This document shows, piece after piece, positions 33,474 to 42,295 of a DNA stretch of 64,000 nt; the stretch's first letter is position 1, and each line of letters begins with the position of its first letter. The notes under the pieces are model-generated. The model was not told the DNA's origin. It worked only from the letters and a program-made list of their open reading frames with translations, and did not search any database. Where the stretch lies: assembly GCA_016182965.1 (NCBI GenBank), contig JACPFM010000136.1, positions 10,525 to 74,524 on the forward strand, in the 5' to 3' direction. Both the position numbers and the translations under genes were made by a program. The stretch comes from Deltaproteobacteria bacterium (GTDB lineage Bacteria; Myxococcota_A; Polyangia; Polyangiales; JADJMO01).

Positions 33474-34853
33474 ATGTCCGCACACTCCGAGATAGCGGCG
33501 ACGATCGCCCGGCTCCGCTCGACCTTCGCCTCCGGTCGCACCCGCTCGATCGAGTGGCGCATGCGTCAGCTCGACGCCATTCGCCGCATGCTCGTCGATC
33601 GCGAGGACGAGATCCTCGACGCGCTCCACGTCGACGTCGGCAAGCCGCGCCTCGAGGGGTGGATCGCCGAGGTCGGCTTCATGGTCAAAGAGGTCGATCA
33701 CACCATCAAGCACCTCGCCGAGTGGATGCGCCCCGAGAAGGTCGCCGCGCCGCTCGTGCTGCAGCCCGCGCGCGCCGAGATCCACAAAGAGCCGCTCGGT
33801 GTGTGCCTGGTGATCTCGCCCTGGAACTACCCCTTCCAGCTGGCGATGGCGCCGCTGGTCGGCGCGCTCTCGGCGGGCAACTGCGTGCTGATCAAGCCGA
33901 GCGAGGTCGCGCCGCACACCTCCGCGCTGCTCGCGCGGCTGCTCCCGCAGTACCTCGAGCCCGACGCGGTCGCGGTGATCGAAGGCGGCGTCCGCGAGAC
34001 GACCGAGCTCCTCGAGCAGCAGTTCGACCACATCTTCTATACCGGCAACGGCCACGTCGGCCGCATCGTCATGACGGCCGCGGCGAAGCACCTCACGCCG
34101 GTGGTCCTCGAGCTCGGCGGCAAGAGCCCGTGCATCGTCGACAAGCAGGTCGATCTCGACGTCGCCGCGCGGCGCATCACCTGGGGCAAGTTCTACAACG
34201 CCGGGCAGACCTGCGTGGCGCCCGACTACGTGCTGGTGCACGAGCAGGTCCGCGACGCCTTCCTCGACAAGGTGCGCGCCACGGTGCGCGAGTTCTACGG
34301 CGACGATCCGAAGAAGAGCCCCGACTACGGTCGCATCGTCAACGAGCGGCACCACAAGCGCCTGTCGCAGCTGCTCCGGTCCGGCGAGGCGGTCACCCGC
34401 GTCGACGTCGACGAGGCCGATCGCTACATCTCGCCGACCGTCCTCCGCGACGTGTCGACCGACAGCAAGGCGATGGAGGACGAGATCTTCGGGCCGATCC
34501 TCCCGGTGTTGTCGTACCGCGAGCCCGAGGAGGTCCTGCGGTTCATCAACGATCGACCGAAGCCCCTCGCGCTGTACGTGTTCTCCGAGAACGAGTCGCT
34601 GCAGTCGAAGATCCTCGCCAACACCTCGTCGGGCGGCGTGTCGATCAACCACGTCTGGCTGCACCTCGGCGTGCCCGATCTGCCGTTCGGCGGCGTCGGC
34701 GAGAGCGGCCTCGGCGCCTATCACGGCAAGTACAGCTTCGACACGTTCACCCACAAGAAGGGCGTGCTCCGCAAGCCGCTCAAGATGGACCCGCCGATCA
34801 TGTACCCGCCGTACGACGGGCTGAAGGCGCGCCTGCTGAAGCTCCTCGCGTGA
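33474..34853 (+). CDS. ALDH3-like aldehyde dehydrogenase
   Basis: This 459-residue NAD(P)-dependent aldehyde dehydrogenase lacks the long C-terminal oligomerisation extension of classes 1 and 2, as in class 3 enzymes acting on fatty or aromatic aldehydes. The visible sites are SPWNYPFQLA, IKPSEVAPHT, the coenzyme-binding FYTGNGHVGRIVM, the base Glu in LELGGKSPCIV and the catalytic Cys in NAGQTCVAPDYV. The C-terminus (PPIMYPPYDG) is typical of the class. The ATG at 33474 is the first sensible start. The thioesterase gene begins 7 bp after its stop, so the pair probably acts on related acyl or aldehyde intermediates. Confidence 0.93.
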   Translation: MSAHSEIAATIARLRSTFASGRTRSIEWRMRQLDAIRRMLVDREDEILDALHVDVGKPRLEGWIAEVGFMVKEVDHTIKHLAEWMRPEKVAAPLVLQPARAEIHKEPLGVCLVISPWNYPFQLAMAPLVGALSAGNCVLIKPSEVAPHTSALLARLLPQYLEPDAVAVIEGGVRETTELLEQQFDHIFYTGNGHVGRIVMTAAAKHLTPVVLELGGKSPCIVDKQVDLDVAARRITWGKFYNAGQTCVAPDYVLVHEQVRDAFLDKVRATVREFYGDDPKKSPDYGRIVNERHHKRLSQLLRSGEAVTRVDVDEADRYISPTVLRDVSTDSKAMEDEIFGPILPVLSYREPEEVLRFINDRPKPLALYVFSENESLQSKILANTSSGGVSINHVWLHLGVPDLPFGGVGESGLGAYHGKYSFDTFTHKKGVLRKPLKMDPPIMYPPYDGLKARLLKLLA

Positions 34854-34860
34854 GACCAGC

Positions 34861-35676
34861 ATGACCTACGAGTTCGACGCCGATACCGCCGTCGTGGAGG
34901 TCGAGCCGGGGATCTTCCGCGGCAACGTCCACGATCGCTGGAACGTCGGTCCGGTGCCCAACGGCGGTTACCTGCTCGCCATGGCCGCCCGCGCGATCGG
35001 CGCCAAGCTGCCCGGCCGCGAGCTGCGCACGATCACCGCGCACTACCTGCGCCCGGCGCGCTGCGCGCCGATCGAGATCGAGGTCGAGCCGGTCAAGGAG
35101 GGGCGCACCTACGCGACCGCGATGGCCCGGCTGATCCAGGAGGTGGCCGACGCCGACGGCGTGGTGGCGAAGAGGGAGCACGCGCGCGTGCTCGCCACGT
35201 TCGCCTCGCCCGACGCCCGCCCCGGTCCCGAGCACGTGCGCGGCACGCCGCCCGAGCTGCCGCCCGTCGAGGAGTGTCTGCGCGGCCCGATGACCGACGC
35301 GGTCGCCATCACCCACCGCTTCGACACGCGCTACGCGCCCGAGACCGGCGGGTTCTTCGCGGGCAACCTCTCGGGCCGCGCCGAGCTGCGCGCCTGGGTG
35401 CGCTTCGTCGACGGCCGCGAGCCCGACGTCGACGCGCTGCCGCTCATCGCCGACGCGCTGCCGCCGCCGATCCTCAACGTCACCACGTTCCGGTGGGTGC
35501 CGACGATCGAGCTCACGGTGCACGTCCGCGCGCGTCCGGCGCCCGGTTGGTTGCGCTGCAAGTTCGAGAGTCGCTTCGTGTTCGGCGGCTACCTCGAGGC
35601 CGACGGCGAGATCTGGGACAGCGCCGGCAACCTCGTGGCGCAGTCGCGACAGCTGATGTCTGCGGGGACCGAGTGA
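34861..35676 (+). CDS. Double hot-dog acyl-CoA thioesterase family protein
   Basis: This 271-residue protein fits the TesB-like thioesterase-family layout. The N-terminal hot-dog repeat has WNVGPVPNGGYLLAMAARAIG and the C-terminal half contains RAWVRFVDGREPDVDALPLIADALPPP and TTFRWVPTIELTVHVRARPAPGWL. It probably hydrolyses acyl-CoAs. It follows the aldehyde dehydrogenase gene after 7 bp, probably in one operon. Thirty-eight bases near its 5' end (34971-35008) are copied exactly at 35851-35888 in the next gene. Confidence 0.85.
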   Translation: MTYEFDADTAVVEVEPGIFRGNVHDRWNVGPVPNGGYLLAMAARAIGAKLPGRELRTITAHYLRPARCAPIEIEVEPVKEGRTYATAMARLIQEVADADGVVAKREHARVLATFASPDARPGPEHVRGTPPELPPVEECLRGPMTDAVAITHRFDTRYAPETGGFFAGNLSGRAELRAWVRFVDGREPDVDALPLIADALPPPILNVTTFRWVPTIELTVHVRARPAPGWLRCKFESRFVFGGYLEADGEIWDSAGNLVAQSRQLMSAGTE

Positions 35677-35733
35677 GCAATCAGGCCATGAGGTGCGGTG
35701 AACGGGGCGCGGCTCGGGTCGCGCGTTAAGAAT

Positions 35734-35772
35734 CCGAACGGCAGTTCGGTGATTGAACGTTCAGATTCTGAA
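35734..35772. promoter_or_regulatory. Cluster of short palindromes in an AT-richer gap
   Basis: Within a stretch clearly lower in GC than its surroundings are CCGAACggcaGTTCGG (35734-35749), the palindrome GAACGTTC (755-762 within 35.7 kb) and TTCAGattCTGAA (35760-35772). They lie between the thioesterase stop and the downstream ATG at 35808. They could form a terminator hairpin or an operator; no protein partner is known. Confidence 0.45.
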
Positions 35773-35807
35773 CCGCGGATCGTTCGCACGCAGAAAACAG
35801 CGCAAAA

Positions 35808-36737
35808 ATGGTTCGGCATGGCGCCTGCTTTGCTCGGTCGTCATGCGCAACCTGCTCGCCATGGCCGCCCGCGCGATCGGCGCCAAGCACGGACTACGAC
35901 CTCGCCGGCACGTGGCTGTTCGCCGACACCGTCGTCCAGTTCGAGAGCCACATGTCCGAAGAGGGCGTCTCGACCGTGAAGCTGGTCGTCAACGGCGCCG
36001 ACTTTGACGCCACCTTCGATTACTTCACCCACGCGTGGACGGCCGACGGTCACAAGAACACGCTGTTCGCCAAGGAGCTCGAGGCGCTGCAGAAGCTCGA
36101 GAAGCACCTCGAGTCGGTCGGCAAGGCGGGACGCACGTGGCAGCGCCTGTTCACGACGGTCTCGGTGCACGCCGGCGCTCCGGCGGGGTACACCTTCCTC
36201 GTGCGCAGCGGCGGCGCCGGCGTCGCCGCCGAGGTGCAGCACCGCGAGTCGGATGCCGTGACCAACGATTCGATCACGTACTTCTGCACCGGCACGAATG
36301 GCAAGGCCTTCCGCAACAGCTGGGACACGCAGTGGGCGGAGCACGACAGCCTGACCGGCGAGGGCGGCTCGGGTCGCAATGCGACGACCGGCAACGAGTA
36401 TCACGGGAAGCTCTGGACCAACACGCCGGGCGGCTGCCGCGTCGGTCGCGCGACCTCGTCCGGCGGAAACGGCCGCGGCTCGTGTGAAGGTCGCTGCGGC
36501 GCGGGCTGCCCGCGCACGTACAACTTCTACTTCACGTACGACTGCCTCGATCACGACGTCTGCCTCGACTACCACCCCAAGGCGCCCACCACGAGCTCGT
36601 CCGGCGACTGCGGGTACGAGTACTCGGACGCGTACAGCGACTGGATGAACGGCAGCAGCTCAAGCTACTCGTCGAGCTGCGGCTCGGTCCCGAGCGATTG
36701 CGAGGACAACGGCAACTCCGTCGGCCCGGGCAAGTGA
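35808..36737 (+). CDS. Secreted PLA2-like Cys protein, disrupted 5' end
   Basis: The 309-residue frame has a well-behaved body from STDYDLAGTWLFADTVV onward, with a beta-rich domain and a C-terminal Cys-rich region. The latter contains CEGRCGAGCPRTYNFYF and YDCLDHDVCLDYH, which recalls the Ca-loop and the CxxHDxC active-site helix of secreted phospholipase A2, with the His-Asp pair kept. The first 28 residues do not look like a signal peptide, and this is where the 38-bp copy of the thioesterase gene lies. An ATG at 35842 starts a different frame through that copy. The native export signal thus seems lost or misassembled. The lipase assignment is tentative. Confidence 0.55.
   Translation: MVRHGACFARSSCATCSPWPPARSAPSTDYDLAGTWLFADTVVQFESHMSEEGVSTVKLVVNGADFDATFDYFTHAWTADGHKNTLFAKELEALQKLEKHLESVGKAGRTWQRLFTTVSVHAGAPAGYTFLVRSGGAGVAAEVQHRESDAVTNDSITYFCTGTNGKAFRNSWDTQWAEHDSLTGEGGSGRNATTGNEYHGKLWTNTPGGCRVGRATSSGGNGRGSCEGRCGAGCPRTYNFYFTYDCLDHDVCLDYHPKAPTTSSSGDCGYEYSDAYSDWMNGSSSSYSSSCGSVPSDCEDNGNSVGPGK
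35851..35888 (+). repeat. 38-bp exact direct repeat of thioesterase gene sequence
   Basis: Positions 35851-35888 match 34971-35008 exactly, beginning CCTGCTCGCCATGGCCGCCC and ending GGCGCCAAGC, 880 bp apart. In the first copy it encodes LLAMAARAIGAK of the thioesterase. In the second it overlaps the 5' end of the PLA2-like gene in a frame not used by that gene's body. A match of this length is unlikely by chance, so the copy arose by recombination or by an assembly fault. Confidence 0.9.
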
Positions 36738-36768
36738 CGCCGCGACGACGACCGCCTAGACCACCGCC

Positions 36769-37401
36769 GTGACGTCGTCGGCACCGAGCTGGCGGAGCGT
36801 GGCGATCGCGTTCGGCGTGTTCGTCCTGATTGTCGCCGCCCTGATCGTCTGGTTTACCGGGTCTGACGCGCGTGCGGTCCGCGCGCCGCTGGACCCGGCA
36901 CCTGCCACGTCGGTCGTATCGGCGCCGCAGCCGCAATCGCATCCCGTGCAGACCGCGACACCTTCGTTCGCGGTGCTGAACCCGTCCGCCGCGCCGGAGC
37001 CGAGCCCGCGCAAGAAGCTGCTCCCGACCGATCCCGATCCGCCGCCGCCCGAGGGGCTCCACTCGATCGCCGTAGGCAGCCGCGACCCGTTCGAGGCGAA
37101 GGGCGACGATGGGCTCCGCGTGGTCGCGTCGTACGGCGCCATCAAGATCGGGATCGCGAAAAAGGCCCACGTACGCGACGAGCAGCAGGTCGCCGCGATC
37201 ACGCTCGCGCTCGCCAAGGAGCTGAACGAGAAGGAGAGCGGGCGCAAGGACGACTTCGAGACGCGCGCGCACGAGTACCAGCCGATCCTCGGCGGCTACG
37301 CCGCGAAGCTCCAGCCGTACATGACCGGCGAATTCGCGTTTCATGCCGGCGACTGGATCCTCTTCCACTCCGTCAAGGACCCCGGTGCGAAGGCTCCGTG
37401 A
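36769..37401 (+). CDS. Membrane-anchored hypothetical protein
   Basis: This 210-residue protein has one N-terminal transmembrane helix (VAIAFGVFVLIVAALIVWF), a Pro/Ala/Ser linker with KKLLPTDPDPPPPEG, and a C-terminal domain of about 110 residues (SIAVGSRDPFEAKGDDGLRVVASYG onward). No known family was recognised. It starts with GTG and its 3' end overlaps the start of the PPIase gene by 17 bp, so translational coupling is likely and a role near the same envelope process is possible. Confidence 0.6.
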   Translation: MTSSAPSWRSVAIAFGVFVLIVAALIVWFTGSDARAVRAPLDPAPATSVVSAPQPQSHPVQTATPSFAVLNPSAAPEPSPRKKLLPTDPDPPPPEGLHSIAVGSRDPFEAKGDDGLRVVASYGAIKIGIAKKAHVRDEQQVAAITLALAKELNEKESGRKDDFETRAHEYQPILGGYAAKLQPYMTGEFAFHAGDWILFHSVKDPGAKAP

Positions 37402-38275
37402 CCTGTGCGTCGTCGCGCTGCTGCTCGTCGCGGCCGCGTGCAGGCGGGAGCGTTGCGGGCCCGCGGCCGACAAGTCCGTGGTCGCGTGCGTCGGCGACGA
37501 CGCCGTCCGCACCGGCGACGCGCGCGAGCTCTTGCGCGAGCCGTGGTGGACGCCTGGCTCCGCGACGCTCCCCGATCCGCGGCGCAACGCGGTCGACGAG
37601 GCCATCCGGCTCCGTCTCCTCGCGCAGGAGGCCCTCCGCCGCGGCGTCGCCCCCGCGCCCGGCGTTCCAAAGACCGCTGCGGCGCTCGCGCAGGCGCTGA
37701 TCGCCGACGAGGCACGGCGCCGCGGGCTGTCGCGCGAAGCCGTCAGCGACGAAGAGGCGCGCCGCTTCTACGACGAGCACCCCGAGCACTTCGGGCAGAT
37801 CGACGAGCTGCGCCTGCACGCGGTGATCACGTCCGATCCGCAGAAGGCGGAGCAGGCGTACGAGGCGGCGAAGGGCGCGGACGAGAAACGGTTCTCCGAG
37901 ATCGTCGCGGAGTTCTCGGAGGACGAGCCGTCGAAGGCCAAGGGCGGCGACCTCGGCGTGGTGCGCGCGTCGAAGTTCGCCGATAGGGCGCTGCTCATGC
38001 TCGGGCTCGCCCTGCGCCGCCCAGGATCGATCGGCGGCCCCATCAAGGCAGCGGACGGTCGCTATTACGTGGTGCGGCTCACCGACGTCGAGATCACGAA
38101 GCTGCCCGCGTTCGACGAACAGACGAAGAGCAAGGCCAAGAACGTGATCGTGCACGAGCGCAAGGAGGCGGCGATCGCCGAGCTCGTCACGCAGCTGAAG
38201 AGCCGGACCCCGATCCGGATCTTCGACGACGCCGTCGCCGCGCTCGACACAAGCCCAAAACCAGCGTCGCCGTGA
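37385..38275 (+). CDS. Parvulin-like peptidyl-prolyl isomerase lipoprotein
   Basis: This 296-residue protein has a signal peptide with lipobox VAAAC (Cys near 19). A SurA/PrsA-like N-terminal helical segment follows (DDAVRTGDARELLREP, EAIRLRLLAQEALRRG), then a rotamase domain with ELRLHAVITSDPQKAEQAYEAAKG, FSEIVAEFSEDEPSKAKGGDLGVV and GPIKAADGRYYVVRLTDVE. It is probably anchored in the periplasm and helps outer-membrane proteins fold. A GTG at 37385 opens the signal peptide. Its 3' end overlaps the convergent protease gene by 89 bp. Confidence 0.8.
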   Translation: MRRLRDLCVVALLLVAAACRRERCGPAADKSVVACVGDDAVRTGDARELLREPWWTPGSATLPDPRRNAVDEAIRLRLLAQEALRRGVAPAPGVPKTAAALAQALIADEARRRGLSREAVSDEEARRFYDEHPEHFGQIDELRLHAVITSDPQKAEQAYEAAKGADEKRFSEIVAEFSEDEPSKAKGGDLGVVRASKFADRALLMLGLALRRPGSIGGPIKAADGRYYVVRLTDVEITKLPAFDEQTKSKAKNVIVHERKEAAIAELVTQLKSRTPIRIFDDAVAALDTSPKPASP

Positions 38276-39356
38276 GCGCGCCGCCGGGCGGTGCCGCGCG
38301 GGCCCATCCGCAGCCGCCGCCCTGCGCCCGTATCGTGCTCGGACCAGCTGAGGGCGGCGCCTGCGCGAGATCCCGGCACGACACGAAGCACCCGCACGTC
38401 CGCCCGAGATCGCCGGGACCGGACGAGGCGCACAGCTCCGAAGCACACTGCGCGTCGTCGGTGCACGGCGCGCCGATCACGCCGCTGCGGCTCAGCGCCC
38501 ACCCGCAGACGCTCCCGAGCTCGCGCTCGGGGAGGCACAGCATGCCGCGCGGGCAGTCGTCGTCGCCAATGCAGCGCTCGGCGCAGAGGTTCTCCGTCAG
38601 CGGAGCGATCCTGCGCGAGGGGGCCGGGGGCGACGCGAGGTAGGGGCGCACGAACTCGTCGAGGTACGGCGACAGGAACGTCACGTTCGCGAACTCGGCG
38701 CATTTGGGATCGCCCGACCGCACGACGCCGACCAGCTGCTCGCCCGCGAAGACCGGCGCGCCCGAGTCGCCGCCGCACGCGAGCGACGGCGCCGCCGCCG
38801 TGCGGAAGACGCGCGCCTCGACCTCGGTGACCTCGCTCGTCCCCTGGCGCTTGCGGCCGCCGCCACCCGAGCCCTCGCCGCCGAACCCGACGACGCGAAC
38901 GCGATCGCCGACGGCAGGCGCATCGCGCGTGTCGACCGGGACAGGCGTCGCCCTCGGCGCCTCTTCGAGCTGGAGCAGGGCGAGGTCGTTCGCGAAGGTC
39001 TCGGGATCGTAACCGGGGTGGATGCGCTGATCGATTACCCCGAAGAAGCGCCCCGTCCCGCCGTTCGGATCGACCCCGGCGTACACCTCCAGATCGAGCG
39101 CGGGCTCTCCGGCGCAGTGCGCTGCCGTGAGCACCACACGTTCGGCGACGAGGACGCCCGTGCAAAAGGACTCCACCCACGGCTCGCGACAGTGCGCGCG
39201 GCGCTTCACCAGCGCGACGACGGCGGGATCACCGTCGTGCGCCTCGCCGGCACGGATCTCCGCGGCGCGTCGGGCGAGACCGTCGGCGTCGGGCGAGCAG
39301 CCGGCGAGCGACGCCGCGAGCGTGAGCTTCGCCAGTTTGTCCCGGACGAGCGGCAC
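38187..39356 (-). CDS. Trypsin-like serine protease (lipoprotein, MYXO-CTERM-like tail)
   Basis: This S1-family protease of about 389 residues has the His site VVLTAAHCAGE, the Asp site FANDLALLQLEE and the Ser site ACGGDSGAPVF, so the catalytic triad is complete. A Cys-rich segment follows (CAERCIGDDDCPRG, CTDDAQCASELC), and the C-terminus reads GGGCGWARAAPPGGALTATLVLG then seven Arg, resembling a MYXO-CTERM sorting signal. The GTG at 39356 gives a leader ending in LAASLAGC, a good lipobox. An ATG at 39419 would add 21 residues of poor signal character. The last 89 bp overlap the PPIase gene. Confidence 0.85.
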   Translation of the reverse strand: MPLVRDKLAKLTLAASLAGCSPDADGLARRAAEIRAGEAHDGDPAVVALVKRRAHCREPWVESFCTGVLVAERVVLTAAHCAGEPALDLEVYAGVDPNGGTGRFFGVIDQRIHPGYDPETFANDLALLQLEEAPRATPVPVDTRDAPAVGDRVRVVGFGGEGSGGGGRKRQGTSEVTEVEARVFRTAAAPSLACGGDSGAPVFAGEQLVGVVRSGDPKCAEFANVTFLSPYLDEFVRPYLASPPAPSRRIAPLTENLCAERCIGDDDCPRGMLCLPERELGSVCGWALSRSGVIGAPCTDDAQCASELCASSGPGDLGRTCGCFVSCRDLAQAPPSAGPSTIRAQGGGCGWARAAPPGGALTATLVLGLCRARRRRRRRSGSGSGSSAA

Positions 39357-39446
39357 GGCGTGGAGCGTAGCGCGCGCGTGCGGGGACACCGAAGGAGGAA
39401 GTCGCGGGGAGCGACGCATGCTCTACTCCTCCGTCGGTGCCCTCCG

Positions 39447-40433
39447 ATGGCTGGCGAGCTCACGATCCTCGTCCTCTTGACCGCCGGGCACGCCAGCACG
39501 CCGACCACCACCTCGATGCTCGGCGCCGCGCACCAGACGCTCGGTCCGAGCGCGCGCATCACCATCGAGACCGTCGAGGAGATGCCGAGCGATCCCGACG
39601 CGGCGCTGCTCGCGGACATGCTGCGGCTGACCGCGGTCGTCGAGGTGACGTGGCCCGCGGCGAAGCTCGCGGCTGCGCGGATCCGGATGTACCCGCGCGT
39701 GCGCGGCGAGTGGGTGCAGCGCGACATCACCTTCGCCGCGACCGACGGCGACAGCGAGCGGGGGCGCACGGTCGGGTACGCATTCGCGGCCATGGTGCCG
39801 AACGACGCCGAGCCGGGCGCCTCGTCGCCGGCTGCGATCGTGTCGCCTGCCACGATCGTCGTCCCGGCGTCGCCCGCCCCGCCGGCGTCGCCCGCCCCGC
39901 CGCGCGCGCCGATCGCGCCTCCACCGTCCACGGCGCCCTCGACGCCGACGCGCCTGAGGCTCGGCGTCGGTGGGACGGCGAGGCTCGCCGGCAGCGCGTG
40001 GATGTTCGGCGGCGAAGCGGGCGCGTGGTGGGCGCTCCCGTCGTCGTGGTGGCTTCACCTCGGCGCCGAGGCGCACACCGGGACGATCGCGGCCGCGTCG
40101 ACGCGCGTCGCGGAGGTCGGGGTGCTCGTCGGCTTCTCCCATCAGCTCCAGCTCGCGGGCCCATTTTCGACGTCGCTCCGCGTCGATGCCTTGATCGCCC
40201 GGCAGTCGCTGTGGCGCACCTCCGCCGTCGACGAGCCCCGCGCGACCTGGATGGTCGGCGGGCTCGCGCTCGGCGAGCTCGCTTGGCAGGCCAGCCCCCG
40301 CTTCGACGTGTGCGTCGGGGTCGGGGCCGAGCTGCTCTCCACCGAGACCCGCGTGCATGTCGGCACGCGCGCGATCGACGCGCTCCCGCGGGTGCGCGCG
40401 CTCGGGTCGCTCGGCGTCCGCGTACGCCTTTGA
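39447..40433 (+). CDS. Exported protein with Pro-rich linker and barrel-like C-terminus
   Basis: This 328-residue protein has an N-terminal domain of about 120 residues with SIN-type beta-alpha elements (MAGELTILVLLTAGHASTP, ARITIETVEEMPSDPDAALLADML), an Ala/Pro linker (SPATIVVPASPAPPASPAPP), and a C-terminal half made of alternating hydrophobic strands (RLRLGVGGTARLAGSAWMFGGEAGAWWALPSSWWLHLGAEAH), typical of an outer-membrane beta-barrel. No export signal is obvious, unless the first residues serve as one. The function is unknown. It diverges from the protease gene (91 bp between starts) and precedes the sigma-factor operon. Confidence 0.6.
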   Translation: MAGELTILVLLTAGHASTPTTTSMLGAAHQTLGPSARITIETVEEMPSDPDAALLADMLRLTAVVEVTWPAAKLAAARIRMYPRVRGEWVQRDITFAATDGDSERGRTVGYAFAAMVPNDAEPGASSPAAIVSPATIVVPASPAPPASPAPPRAPIAPPPSTAPSTPTRLRLGVGGTARLAGSAWMFGGEAGAWWALPSSWWLHLGAEAHTGTIAAASTRVAEVGVLVGFSHQLQLAGPFSTSLRVDALIARQSLWRTSAVDEPRATWMVGGLALGELAWQASPRFDVCVGVGAELLSTETRVHVGTRAIDALPRVRALGSLGVRVRL

Positions 40434-40529
40434 TTCGGGTGCCGACGTGCGCGCGAGTGCGACACGACGCCGCCGCGACAATCGTGTCATGCTGGAGCGT
40501 CACCGAGGCACCAGATCCTCAGCAGACCC

Positions 40530-41192
40530 ATGGCATCGGCGCTCCCGGCACGTCACCTGCGGCTCGTCGGCCCGGAGCCCGAAGCTCCGGAGAGCGCCGC
40601 GCCTGCGGCGTCCGACGCCGACGTCGTGGCGGCGTTCCAGCTACGCGAACGCGGCGCCGCCGAGGCGTTGCACGATCGGGTGCGCCCCGTCGTCGACCGA
40701 ACGGTCGCGCGTCTGCTCGGCGCGCGAGACCACGACTTCGACGACCTCGTGCAGGTCGCGCTGATCGAGATCGTCCTGTCGCTCCCGCGCTGGCGCGCCG
40801 GCTGCTCGCTGGCGACCTGGGCGACCACCATCGCCGCGCGCTGCGTCTACAAGGCGGTGCGTCGCCGTCGCCTCGAGCGTCGCATCTTCGACGCGGCGAC
40901 CTTCTGCTTCGACGATCTGCCCGACGTCCGCTGCGCCGAGCGTGACGTGCGCGCGCGCAGCGTCTTGCGTCGCGTGCGCGCGCACCTCTCGGCGATCGAC
41001 GAGAAGAAGGCGTGGGCCTTCGTGCTGCACGACGTGTTCGGTCACGACGTGCGCGAGGTTTCCGAGATCATGGACGCGAGCGTCGCCGCGACGCAGCAGC
41101 GCCTCAGCCGCGGCCGCCGCGAGCTCCTGGCCCGCATCGAGGGAGATCCGGAGCTCTCCGACCTGCTGCGCGACCTCGGAGGTGCGCGATGA
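40530..41192 (+). CDS. ECF-type RNA polymerase sigma factor
   Basis: This 220-residue sigma-70-family regulator has region 2 in ALHDRVRPVVDRTVARLLG to WATTIAARCVYKAVRRRRLERRIF, including the acidic FDDLVQVALIEI core-binding part, and region 4 in FGHDVREVSEIMDASVAATQQRLSRGRRELL with a helix-turn-helix. It lacks regions 1.1 and 3, as ECF factors do. It overlaps the downstream FecR-like gene by 4 bp (ATGA), the usual sign of a sigma/anti-sigma pair. Regulation by an envelope signal is expected, and the target promoters are unknown. Confidence 0.88.
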   Translation: MASALPARHLRLVGPEPEAPESAAPAASDADVVAAFQLRERGAAEALHDRVRPVVDRTVARLLGARDHDFDDLVQVALIEIVLSLPRWRAGCSLATWATTIAARCVYKAVRRRRLERRIFDAATFCFDDLPDVRCAERDVRARSVLRRVRAHLSAIDEKKAWAFVLHDVFGHDVREVSEIMDASVAATQQRLSRGRRELLARIEGDPELSDLLRDLGGAR

Positions 41193-42295
41193 GCGACGAT
41201 CCGCTGCTCCGAGCGGCCGCCGAGGTGCTGCGCGACGCCGCGACCGAGCGTGTCCCGCCGCCGTCCGAGCACGACCGCCTGCGCGCCGTCGTGATGATGG
41301 AGGCCGCGCGCGATCAAGCGCAGCGGCGCACGACGCTTCGTCGCGCGGTGTGGCCGCTCGCCGCGGCCGCGGCGGCGCTCCTCGTGGCCGGCATCGCAGC
41401 GAAGTGGCCGCGCAAGCCCGCGCCGGCCCTCGTGGCGGCGCCGGTCGCGCGAACGCTCGAGGGGAGGAGCGTCGTCGTGCGCGCGGGAGTCGAGTTGCCC
41501 GTCGCCGAGGGCGTGAGCGTCGAGGCGGGCGATCGCATCGTCAACGATCCGGGCGCGCGCGCCGGCCTCGCGCTCCCGACCGGAACGCACCTCCTGGTCG
41601 AGGGGAGCACCGACGTGGCGGTGACGGGAACGGCGGCGACGCAGTCGTTCTTCCTCGCGAGCGGAGCGGTGCGGGCCGACGTCGCGAAGCTTCGCGAGGG
41701 CGAGCGCTTCCTCGTCCGCACCGCCGACGGCGAGATCGAGGTGCGTGGCACGTCGTTCCGCGTCGCGCGTGTCGCCTCCGATCCGACCTGTCAGCCGGCG
41801 AGCTCGACGCGCGTCGAGGTGTTCGAGGGGTTGGTGGTCGTGCGGGCGAACGGGGTCGAGGCGCGCGTCGCGGCGGGCGAGCGGTGGCCGCGCTGCTCTG
41901 CGCCCGCGCCCGTCACGCCGGCTGCTCCGGCGGTCGCGTCGGTCGCGGTGCCGAGCTCGGCTCCCGTGTCGCCGCCGAAATCGCTCGCGGGCGCCTCGTC
42001 GCCCAAGCCGACCGAGGTGTCCGCGTCCGATCTCGCCGAGCAGAACGACATGTTTGCCGCCGCGATCGCGCACAAGCGCGCCGGCAACGCGCACTCGGCG
42101 ATCGTCGGCTTCGAGCGGTTGCTCGCGCGGTTCCCCGGCTGTGCGCTCGCCGAGCAGGCGACGGTCGAGCGCTTCAAGCTCCTGGCGGTGACGGATCGAT
42201 CGCGCGCGGTCGACGCGGCGCGAGCGTATCTCCATCGGTATCCCGGCGGGTACGCGCGGCGCGATGCCGAGGCGATCGTCGCGGGTACGCCATGA
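41189..42295 (+). CDS. FecR-domain transmembrane protein with TPR-like tail (putative anti-sigma)
   Basis: This 368-residue protein has a short cytoplasmic N-terminus, one transmembrane helix (AVWPLAAAAAALLVAGIAA), and a FecR-like beta domain with VVVRAGVELPVAEGVSVEAGDRIVND, GERFLVRTADGEIEVRGTSFRV and VEVFEGLVVVRANGVEARVAAGE. A Pro/Ala linker leads to TPR-like helices at the end (NDMFAAAIAHKRAGNAHSAIVGFERLLARF). It probably restrains the overlapping ECF sigma factor until a periplasmic signal arrives. It lacks a zinc-finger anti-sigma motif, so contact with sigma must be of another type. Confidence 0.82.
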   Translation: MSDDPLLRAAAEVLRDAATERVPPPSEHDRLRAVVMMEAARDQAQRRTTLRRAVWPLAAAAAALLVAGIAAKWPRKPAPALVAAPVARTLEGRSVVVRAGVELPVAEGVSVEAGDRIVNDPGARAGLALPTGTHLLVEGSTDVAVTGTAATQSFFLASGAVRADVAKLREGERFLVRTADGEIEVRGTSFRVARVASDPTCQPASSTRVEVFEGLVVVRANGVEARVAAGERWPRCSAPAPVTPAAPAVASVAVPSSAPVSPPKSLAGASSPKPTEVSASDLAEQNDMFAAAIAHKRAGNAHSAIVGFERLLARFPGCALAEQATVERFKLLAVTDRSRAVDAARAYLHRYPGGYARRDAEAIVAGTP

